Shown: positions 1-8,000 of the stretch, piece after piece | How the letters are laid out: each line of letters begins with the position of its first letter | How positions within the stretch are numbered: position 1 is the first letter of the stretch | Assembly: GCA_040758525.1 (NCBI GenBank) | Contig: JBFLVQ010000375.1 | Span: 1 to 9,245, forward strand | Source: JBFLVQ01 sp040758525 | GTDB lineage: Bacteria; Acidobacteriota; Blastocatellia; Chloracidobacteriales; JADJPF01 | Length of the DNA stretch: 9,245 bases | Direction of reading: 5' to 3' | Made by a program: the position numbers and the translations under genes | Notes under the pieces: generated by a model | Database searches by the model: none | Told to the model about the DNA's origin: nothing | Seen by the model: only the letters and a program-made list of their open reading frames with translations

Positions 1-46
1 AGCCATAAGTTGGTTTTCTTCGACTTTAATATGTTTGTATTGTTTC

Positions 47-75
47 TTGTCTATTTTTAATGACAGTGATAGGAT
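47..75 (+). promoter_or_regulatory. Candidate sigma-70-type promoter for the operon
   Basis: TTGTCT at 47-52 and TAGGAT at 70-75 are separated by 17 bases, the ideal spacing. Each box matches four of six consensus bases (TTGACA, TATAAT). Transcription would start near position 82, giving a leader of about 55 bases before the ATG at 138. This is the best-spaced pair I could find by eye in the AT-rich part. TTTAAT at 25-30 is a better -10 box but has no suitable -35 partner within the window. This is a prediction from pattern only. Confidence 0.3.
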
Positions 76-125
76 TACCCAGCACTAATGAGGCCTACTC
101 AACACCGCGACCGTGACACTTTTTC

Positions 126-131
126 AAAGGA
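126..131 (+). promoter_or_regulatory. Ribosome binding site of the HTH gene
   Basis: AAAGGA lies six bases before the ATG at 138. It supports that start over later ones and shows that the small protein is really translated. Confidence 0.7.
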
Positions 132-137
132 TAGACG

Positions 138-368
138 ATGCCAGAATCCTGGGTTTCCGTAAATGAAGTTGCAACTCATCTTGGAGTTGCTAAGGACTCC
201 GTCTATCGCTGGATTGAAACTAAAAGTTTGCCTGCTCATCGAGTTGGCAGATTATGGAAGTTCAAGCTTTCAGAAATAGATGAGTGGGTTCGATCAGGCA
301 GTGCAGCAAGTGATGATATGGCGACAGAGAGCAACAACGAAAGAGAATGCCTTGAAAAACATAGATAG
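138..368 (+). CDS. Excisionase/MerR-type helix-turn-helix DNA-binding protein
   Basis: This 76-residue protein is nearly all one DNA-binding domain of the HTH_17/excisionase (MerR-like winged helix) type. Residues 5-54 show the family pattern: a start like VSVNEVATHLGVA, a recognition helix (KDSVYRWIET), the turn LPAHRVGR, then the wing strand LWKFKLSEIDEWV. The tail after residue 54 is polar and acidic and probably disordered. There is no recombinase next to it, so a recombination directionality role is unlikely. As first gene of a defence operon it more likely binds the upstream region and controls transcription. The stop at 366-368 is 15 bases before the earliest possible helicase start, so the genes are probably co-transcribed. 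The family call is firm. The regulatory role is inferred from position. Confidence 0.9.
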   Translation: MPESWVSVNEVATHLGVAKDSVYRWIETKSLPAHRVGRLWKFKLSEIDEWVRSGSAASDDMATESNNERECLEKHR

Positions 369-383
369 CTCAATTTCTAATAA

Positions 384-3300
384 GTGAAATATATAGCTGA
401 GCGCGCAATGGCGAATGAAATCACACAACTCCTCACAGTCGAACGAGTTAGCTCGCCAGTGGACACTGCTCCTGTTGCTACAAAGTTGCAGATCGAGTTT
501 GCTTCGGAATCTGCGGCTCACGATTATATCATTGCATTCACAAGCCTTCTCTATGGCACTGCTGAGACCTGTCTCACCATAGACGAAACAGGTTGCAACC
601 GTGACGATCTCGATCTGGCCGAGATTGCTCAGTATGTCAATACAAAACGGAAACAGATCCTCTGCTTTCGGCTTCCATTCGAAGAGCAATCCCATCAAAT
701 CACAATTGCACTAGACGGGGAAACCAAAGAACTGGTTTCTGTTCGAGGCCCGTTTTTGCTTGACCGAAATGCAACTGGTATTTTATGGCTACAAGCCGAT
801 TCACAATTTCTTGGGCCACTCCCAGTTTTAGCATTGCCAATTCAAGGAAGCTCTTTTTCATTTGATGCGCTTCATGCTCTAGTAGCGCTTGGCGTCCGGG
901 TTGGAGGCTTTATGGGAGCAGAGCTTTACATCAACAATGAACTCCAAACGCGATGCAAGTGGAGTATAGATGCACCAATGGATGGTGGCATTCCTATAGT
1001 CGGCTCTCAAGAAGAGACCGTTTGGTCTGTAGCCAACGATGTTGATTCTTCGAGCAGCCCTATAGCTTGGTGTGTAATATCTCTGATCTCGCCGAAGGTC
1101 ATACCTCTTTCTGCTGATTGGTGGACCCGTTTTGACGACCTTATCAGGGCTGCTCCAACCTCTATCAATGAGTTGGAAGACCACCTTCGTCCTTTATTGC
1201 CTCCTGAAGTTCGATGGCGTTTGGGAGATGTAGTTCTGACTCGACAAGCTGAGTTTATGTGTCCAGTTGAGGATGGGCTCATCTTGGCACTATTGCCTAT
1301 GGCCACCGAGGTTATCTTAGCTATTGATCTACATCTACCTGTTGATCTGCTTCAAACCGCACTCCTTCATGCGATTGCACATCTAGCTTTGTACCATGTT
1401 CAACCTGGCGACAAATGGGGACATTGGGATACTTCAAATACAGCGACTACTCCTGAACCTCATCGACAATGGGACCGAGAGGTTCGAGACTATGTTGCCG
1501 AGAGATTTCGGCGACCGATCGAAAGACGCATTAATTCTATAGAAGATTGCACGCCAACCGAGAAAGCCCAACTCGGCTTATGGCGTATGATTGGCGAAAT
1601 GATCGGCGAGAGTCGTCGTCTTCACCATGCTGCTGAACGCTATCAGAAGGCAGCATACCAGCGACAGGCAGCCCAACGTATGGTCGCAATGTTGGAAGAC
1701 TATGGTGGTGCCATGCTCTGCGATGGTGTCGGTCTCGGCAAAACCTATGTTGCTACAACCTTGATGGTTCACTATGCCAATAGTTGGCGTGATCAATGGG
1801 CTGCTACTCCTGACAAGCTTCTCAATGATCCATTCCGAATTAGTGTGCTTGCACCCAACAGCGTTGTGAGCACCTGGCGAAGAGAAGCTTTACCTGGGCT
1901 GGCATCGTTTGGAGTGCCACTGTCAACGGTGCGAGTCATCTCACATACAAAGCTTTCACGCATATCGCGAGCGAGTGAATTGCTCGAGACTGTTCGTGGT
2001 GGTTTGAGCGATCTTGAACATCTGCTTCTTTCAGATCTTGTTATTGTTGACGAGGCTCACAATTTCCGCTCTCTCGCAGCGCGTCGCACTAAAGTCCTGC
2101 GTGATCTATTGCGTCTGCAACCACGACGTGAACTGCGTCGCAAAGTCGCGCTCTTAACTGCAACACCTGTCAACAACAGCCTTGATGATCTTCGGCAAGA
2201 GGTCTCGTTACTATTTTCTCGTCCATTATGGCTGAGTGAAGCGAAGACCGATGATGGTTATCGCCGCCAGGCAATCAAAGAGGTTCAAGATCGATGTGCA
2301 AAAGCCCGCAACGTCCGTTCCAGAGGTGACATCGCTAGTCTTGTTATTCATGGCCAACCGGACGCAAAGTTCTCGGACACAATCGAGTTCCGTGATGATC
2401 TCGACTTCGGCCCAAATGTTCAACGTATCGGCGATTATCTTAAGGAACAGGACCAGCGACTTAAAGAGCTACAGGAAAGCATACGAAAGTCAGTACAAAC
2501 AGAAGCATCATGGGATGATACCGGAGTAACAGCCCGAATTGCAGAAGATCTGTTAGATCGAATCGTGGTACAGCGTTCGAGAGCACTGTGCAAGCAGATT
2601 GAACGGCAACAAGCATCAAACATCGAGCTTCTCTTCCGTCCTGATGCTGAAGTTCCAGAAAAGCTCTACTATTCCGATGAATATGATGGTATCGAGGATG
2701 TGCTCGCACGATTTATTTCACTCTTCGATGGTGATAATGAAAACTATGGCAGATCAAAAACGTCTCCACTGAGTCTTAAGATCTATATGTGGTATGACCT
2801 TCGCGAAGGAATCAAGAAAGCGGATGAGTTATCTCCCGTAGTTGGCCTTCAGAGAGTTCTTGTTCTCAAGCGGTTGGAAAGTTCACCGGTCTCTTTTCTG
2901 ATTACCTTACTTCGCCTTCTAGTACTTCATGCACATCGCCTTCAACAACTCGAAAACTTGTGTCTAGATAGCAGAGAAAATGGCCGACATCAACAATTGC
3001 AAGGTGAGATCAAAACAATTCTTGATCAAGAGAAGAAGAACGCTCTTGAGAAAGTTCGTTTGCTTGCAACTGGCGAATCGCCTGCCGATCCAGGCAAAGA
3101 TTTTATTAAGAGCCTTAGCACGGCATATACTACTGACGGCGTTTCCATAAATACTGATGATTTACCATTACAGTTCTCTTTATTTGATGACGAAGAGACT
3201 GGATTGAAGCGTGAGCAACTTGATCGGCTGTGGACGCTCCGCGAGGCAATCATTACAGACTTCAAAACGCTCTTGTCAGTTACGCCGGAACTTGCGGATA

Positions 3301-5087
3301 TCATCTTCGGCAAGTTTGAAAGATCTGAGTGGCCACGCCGTTTTATTGCTGGAGGCGATGCTATTGATTGGCCGCGGTCGGCTGCCTGGGGATTGCGTCT
3401 AGTAACTGATGCCAAACTTCGGCAGCTTGTCAATCGTCTAATACTGGCAAGACGGGCGCATCAGAAAGTTATCGTCTTCTCTCAATTCAGCGACACCATT
3501 GCTTATATTCAATCGGTGCTGAAAGCTTGTGCAAACTTCTCTCGCAACGAATGGCAGATGGTAGTTCGCGGAGGTCTTGGAGTTGCCAATCTACAGAGTC
3601 AGGAACTGATCGAGCTACTTGCCTCTACTGCAACGATCACCGGCGACACAGAAGATCGCGATGAAGTTGTTAATGCCTTTGCGCCATTCTATCGTATTGG
3701 TCCGTGGCGACCAGTAGTTGATGATGCCAGTGAACTGGAGCGTAACCAGCTTATTGATAATTGGGAAATGAGTTGGACTGGTGCCATGGCTCGTCCAATA
3801 GATGTATTGCTATCAAGCGATGTACTTGCTGAAGGTGTCAATCTTCAGGATGCAGCAATGTTGATTAACTTTGATGTTCATTGGAATCCAGTTCGCATGA
3901 TTCAGCGGTCAGGCCGTATCGATCGTCGGCTTAACTCGCGTATCGAGAAGCCTAATAGGTTTCCAGATCTTGCTGTATTGGCGGCAAGGCATAGTAAGAC
4001 CCCGCCGCGTTACTACTGGCACGATCATCCAGATGAAGCCCCACTAATAGTAAATATGATTCTTCCCGACGAACTGGAAGCAGAGCTTCAGCTTCGAGAG
4101 CGCATTGCAATAAAGACTATGACAATAGACTTTACGTTAGGACTTGAGCAGGGAACAGGAGCTGAAGCCGAATGGATGGAGAATTACAAGTATCATGGCA
4201 TCACAAGCTTAAATTCGTTTCAGAAGGATCGAGCAATTGAGCAGATTGCCAATCATCATGAAAAACTCTCTCGAAAGTTTAGTGAACTGGGTGTGCGTTC
4301 TGAATGGGCAGAAAATCTTAATGGATGGTTCCGTGCGACTGAAGCCGATCAAGGTTCACCACTCATTGGAAGAGCACTTCTTGGGCGGCGCGGAGGAGAG
4401 CTTGAACGTTTTAGCCGATACTTAGAACCGGCTGTTGTGGATAGTGTTCCATACTGGTTCTGGGCTGAAAAGCGGCCTGGAGAATCGATGTTTGACGGTT
4501 GGTTGGTGCTTGATGGACAGCCTGAAAATTTCCCGCCGCATCCACGCCAGGATATTCCTTGTCATGAAAATGTTTCTACTCCAGTCAAAGCCTCACACCT
4601 ATTAGCGGCATCCGATTACCTCACCCGCAAATCTTCAATGGTGGCGCTTTCGCCACGTGAGATTGGACGACCACTTATGCAAGGAGGCAGTGCTCTTGCA
4701 GCACCCAAACTCGGTTCTGAAGAGGATCGGCGTCTTATTGCAATACGGGACTTCTTTATCTTGCAGTTACCGAATTTTAATCCTGAACAGATAGAGCAAA
4801 ACATTCCTTCTAGTAATTTTAGTAAGATTGTACGACGTGGTACTTCACGAATCTGCAGTACCTGTGGGCATGAGCCTGGCATGCATAAGTGCTGTATGCA
4901 TTGTGGAGCATCAGCCCATGGAGAAGAGGCTATTGAGCATATATTTGGTTTTCGAACTATGAGCGATTCTCGCGGGGAGAGCTATGAGATCCCGCAACCC
5001 TGGTGTAGAAGTTGTCGCAGTTCTGCGTTAAACACTTCAATTAGTCAACGAGAGATGAGAGATGATAGAGCAGACCATATTGAGTAA
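384..5087 (+). CDS. SNF2-like superfamily 2 helicase with ImmA/IrrE-like N-terminus and C-terminal zinc cluster
   Basis: A 1567-residue ATP-driven DNA translocase, probably the motor of a modification-dependent defence system. Lobe 1: Q-motif-like YQRQAAQR near 425, Walker A GVGLGKT (K453), VLAP (Ia), DEAH (556-559), TATP (592-595). Lobe 2: KVIVFSQFSDT (1028-1038), SSDVLAEGVNLQ (1144-1155), QRSGRIDR (1174-1181). An insertion of about 350 residues (roughly 650-1000) separates the lobes and contains VLKRLESS (KRLESS 829-834), which I recall from DISARM DrmD-like helicases. Residues 285-380 resemble an ImmA/IrrE peptidase whose catalytic Glu is lost (HAIAH, 329-333). The C-terminus has CxxC pairs at 1491/1494, 1504/1507 and 1541/1544, a likely zinc ribbon. 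No nuclease motif was seen. Start: two in-frame stops (378-383) precede GTG at 384, the earliest start, which lacks a Shine-Dalgarno. ATG at 408 (residue 9) is equally possible. The 3' end overlaps the methylase gene. Helicase call firm; DNA substrate and defence role inferred. Confidence 0.95.
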   Translation: MKYIAERAMANEITQLLTVERVSSPVDTAPVATKLQIEFASESAAHDYIIAFTSLLYGTAETCLTIDETGCNRDDLDLAEIAQYVNTKRKQILCFRLPFEEQSHQITIALDGETKELVSVRGPFLLDRNATGILWLQADSQFLGPLPVLALPIQGSSFSFDALHALVALGVRVGGFMGAELYINNELQTRCKWSIDAPMDGGIPIVGSQEETVWSVANDVDSSSSPIAWCVISLISPKVIPLSADWWTRFDDLIRAAPTSINELEDHLRPLLPPEVRWRLGDVVLTRQAEFMCPVEDGLILALLPMATEVILAIDLHLPVDLLQTALLHAIAHLALYHVQPGDKWGHWDTSNTATTPEPHRQWDREVRDYVAERFRRPIERRINSIEDCTPTEKAQLGLWRMIGEMIGESRRLHHAAERYQKAAYQRQAAQRMVAMLEDYGGAMLCDGVGLGKTYVATTLMVHYANSWRDQWAATPDKLLNDPFRISVLAPNSVVSTWRREALPGLASFGVPLSTVRVISHTKLSRISRASELLETVRGGLSDLEHLLLSDLVIVDEAHNFRSLAARRTKVLRDLLRLQPRRELRRKVALLTATPVNNSLDDLRQEVSLLFSRPLWLSEAKTDDGYRRQAIKEVQDRCAKARNVRSRGDIASLVIHGQPDAKFSDTIEFRDDLDFGPNVQRIGDYLKEQDQRLKELQESIRKSVQTEASWDDTGVTARIAEDLLDRIVVQRSRALCKQIERQQASNIELLFRPDAEVPEKLYYSDEYDGIEDVLARFISLFDGDNENYGRSKTSPLSLKIYMWYDLREGIKKADELSPVVGLQRVLVLKRLESSPVSFLITLLRLLVLHAHRLQQLENLCLDSRENGRHQQLQGEIKTILDQEKKNALEKVRLLATGESPADPGKDFIKSLSTAYTTDGVSINTDDLPLQFSLFDDEETGLKREQLDRLWTLREAIITDFKTLLSVTPELADIIFGKFERSEWPRRFIAGGDAIDWPRSAAWGLRLVTDAKLRQLVNRLILARRAHQKVIVFSQFSDTIAYIQSVLKACANFSRNEWQMVVRGGLGVANLQSQELIELLASTATITGDTEDRDEVVNAFAPFYRIGPWRPVVDDASELERNQLIDNWEMSWTGAMARPIDVLLSSDVLAEGVNLQDAAMLINFDVHWNPVRMIQRSGRIDRRLNSRIEKPNRFPDLAVLAARHSKTPPRYYWHDHPDEAPLIVNMILPDELEAELQLRERIAIKTMTIDFTLGLEQGTGAEAEWMENYKYHGITSLNSFQKDRAIEQIANHHEKLSRKFSELGVRSEWAENLNGWFRATEADQGSPLIGRALLGRRGGELERFSRYLEPAVVDSVPYWFWAEKRPGESMFDGWLVLDGQPENFPPHPRQDIPCHENVSTPVKASHLLAASDYLTRKSSMVALSPREIGRPLMQGGSALAAPKLGSEEDRRLIAIRDFFILQLPNFNPEQIEQNIPSSNFSKIVRRGTSRICSTCGHEPGMHKCCMHCGASAHGEEAIEHIFGFRTMSDSRGESYEIPQPWCRSCRSSALNTSISQREMRDDRADHIE
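5050..5061 (+). promoter_or_regulatory. Purine-rich ribosome binding region of the methylase gene, inside the helicase gene
   Basis: A purine-rich run (GAGAGATGAGAG) directly precedes the ATG at 5062. It is a partial Shine-Dalgarno match. Because it lies within the last codons of the helicase, ribosomes finishing the helicase at 5087 could restart here, which would couple expression of the two proteins. TTG at 5080 is a less likely alternative start. Confidence 0.45.
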
Positions 5088-8000
5088 AGAAGCTTTTATC
5101 GAATATATCTTAAGCGGTGCTGAGAAGAACATTGCCGCAACGCCTGAAACTGCGGAATCCGCACTCCCTGAAGGATTCGAAGGTTTCGACGCAACAGAAC
5201 TTCAACCACCCACAAAGCCGACTTCTGCGAGTTTTGCTCAATTCCTGCTGGAAAAAGCAACAGGCTTTGGCCTACCCGAACTGGTCCAACGTGACAACGT
5301 TATACGCAGCAGTGATGCCGTGGCGAAACATCTACCACCCCGCGCTTCCTTTTGGCCAAAGACCTCTTCTCGACCATACCAAACGCTACTCTTTGAAGCG
5401 GATCTGAATAACAATGAATTGAAAGCGATCCCAGCCTTCAAAGGCCACAAGGTAAGCCACCTCGATGATGTTGAAGCCATACTCGCACGGATGGTGAGCG
5501 AGGCGCTTGAGGGTTTCCAGCGCGGTGGTGAGGGCGTTACCGCCGATGTTCGCAAAGGCCGCAAGGATGAAACTCTCTGTGTAATCTCAATCCTAGATGA
5601 GCGCGAAGGAACGCCAGTTCGCCTTGTCTGTTTTGGCACACAAAATAAGTCCACTACTGGCCTGGAGACTTTTATTATTACTGAGCAGACTCGCTTCTGG
5701 GAGCCGCAGCTTGCCCGCGATCATCTCGGTCTGCTCTATGAGCGCCAGTTCAAGAAGTTGATCGGCAAAGACTGGCAAGAAGCTTTTACTACTACTGAGG
5801 AGCGCAACCAGGCTGATAAACTGCTCAAAATCTGCACACGCCGCGCACCGAAAGTAGAGGAGATCCAGGAAGGTGTACTCGATCTTCTTGATATGATCGC
5901 TAAAGGTTTTGGACTGCGCAAAAAAGCAAATGCCCCGCGCCGTCTACAGGCTTTTGAATTGCCCCGCGATCATGACATTGGTATTGATCCAGAGGAGCGA
6001 GAGCGAAATTTCAAAGGCCAGAATCCATTTAGCGGTTTTACGCTACGTGATGAACGTAGCCGCCTGCTCGGTTATATCGTTTACCCTCTTGACAAGAAAG
6101 CCGATGCTGCGCGATTGCACAAGTATCTGGAGCAATACAACCGCTTTCATAATGTTCTGGTTATTTATCCTGATGAAGAACAGGCAAGTCTGGAACTTTG
6201 GCAGGGACGAGAACAACTCGTAGGAAAATTGCGCAAAGGACAAGGCCATAAGGATGCGGCGGATGTTGTGAATCTGTTATCAAGATTCTTTGTGGTCAGT
6301 AAAGCCAAGGTTCGCAATCCTGCCGAGCTAGCTCAGGAACTTGCTTACCGCGCTCGCTATCTCCGTCGTCTTGCAGTTAAACAGCTTCAAGAAGAGCCGG
6401 ATAAAGGTCCTTTGCGTAATCTCTATAACGCATTCAAAGAAGCATTGGTTCACGATCAAACTGAGGAAGAATTCGCTGATGCCTTCGCGCAGACGATCAC
6501 CTATGGTTTGCTTACCGCACGATGGATTGGTAACGATCAGCTTGTAGCTAATGCTGAACGCTTCACGCGTCAAACAGCGCTCAAGCACTTGCCTGCTGCC
6601 AGCCCATTCCTAAATGATCTCTTTAAGTCAGCGCTATCTGTCAGGCTTGATGAACAGCGAGGTCGCTTGTTATGGCTCGTCGATGATATTGCCGATCTAC
6701 TAGATCGAATTGATGTCACATATGTATTCGGTGCTGGTGATAGAGGATCGGATCAAGCTACTGATCCTGTAATCCATTTCTATGAGCCATTCCTTGCTGC
6801 TTATGACAAGGAGCTAAAGAACAAGCGCGGCGTTTTCTTCACTCCACGCCCGGTTGTTTCTTACATCGTGCGAAGTGTTCACGAACTCTTGCAGACAGAG
6901 TTTAGTCTTGAAGATGGCCTTGCCTCTACTGATACCTGGGGCGACATGCAAAAGCGATTCAAAGATCTCAAATTGCCTGAAGGTGTGAAGACTACCGATC
7001 CATTTGTTTGTGTGCTCGATCCGGCAACAGGCACAGGAACATTTCTTTTTGAGTGCATAGAGGTGATTGAGCGCACAATGAAAGAGCGATGGTGTCGCGA
7101 GCTAAAGAAGAAGGACTGGAAAGATCCTGCCATAGTTGCGGAATGGAATGAGTATGTACCCAAGCATCTTCTTCCGCGTCTCTATGGTTTTGAGTTGATG
7201 ATGGCCTCTTATGCAATTGCACACTTGAAGCTTTCATTCAAGTTAGGTGAAACAGGTTATCACTTAAAAGATACCGACCGCATTCGAGTATTTCTTACTA
7301 ATAGTCTTGAGCCACCTTCTGATGAAGGCCAGTCAAAGTTTGGAGAGATATTCCCTGCGCTTGCACAGGAAGCGAAAACTGTGAATGAAGTAAAACACAA
7401 TCAACACTTCACGGTTGTAATTGGTAATCCCCCATATTCTATTCAGTCTCAAAACCTTAGTAATAGTGCTCGTGCATGGGTTGATGCCTACAAATATATT
7501 GATGGAGAAGCTATCAAAGAAAGGGGTGCCCTTCAATTTGAGAAAAATATTCAAGATGATTATGTAAAATTCATTCGCTTTGCACAATCTCGTATTGACC
7601 AGGCTGGCTATGGCATTTTGACTTTTATAACCAACCACAGCTACCTTAGCACTTCAAGTTTTCGTGGAATGCGCAAGAGCCTAATGGAAACATTTGACAA
7701 TATCTATAATCTTGATTTGCATGGAAATAGCAAAAAGAAAGAACGATGCCCAGATGGGACAAAGGACGAAAATGTTTTTGATATTCAGTTAGGTGTTGCA
7801 ATTGGTACGTTTATTAAGCTAGCCAACAAAAAAACAAATATAAAGAATGTGGCACATGCAGATCTCTGGGGTATTCGTGAGTTGTATGAAGAGACACCTG
7901 ATGGGCAGGGTCTCACTAGTGGAAAGTATTGCTGGCTTTGGAAAAATGCCCTTTCCAAAATTCAATGGATACTGCTTGCTCCTCAATCACCTTCCTATTT

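Larger units (their letters stand above)
1..137 (+). other. Upstream non-coding leader of the operon
   Basis: No open reading frame of note lies here on either strand. The first 80 bases are AT-rich with T runs, typical of a promoter region. The stretch 90-120 is more GC-rich and would be the 5' untranslated leader. I see no strong inverted repeat, terminator hairpin or tRNA end, so what lies upstream cannot be told. The region ends in a clear ribosome binding site for the HTH gene. Confidence 0.6.

Noticed and set aside
105..117. Short imperfect palindrome (CACCGCGACCGTG) as an operator
   Set aside because: Only the outer three bases and one inner pair match; this is within chance expectation.
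138..368. Phage or integrative-element excisionase (Xis)
   Set aside because: The fold fits, but there is no integrase, attachment repeat or other mobility gene in the window, so a regulator role is more likely.
294..698. A 134-codon reverse-strand frame over the HTH gene end and helicase start
   Set aside because: It is antisense to two well-supported genes, has no recognisable domain and low-complexity composition typical of a shadow frame.
3026..3433. A 135-codon reverse-strand frame inside the helicase insertion
   Set aside because: Its Ser/Arg-rich composition and lack of motifs mark it as an antisense shadow of a gene whose frame is intact.
5238..5654. A 138-codon reverse-strand frame inside the methylase gene
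   Set aside because: Rich in Ser and Arg with no known motif, fully inside the intact methylase frame; a codon-bias shadow.
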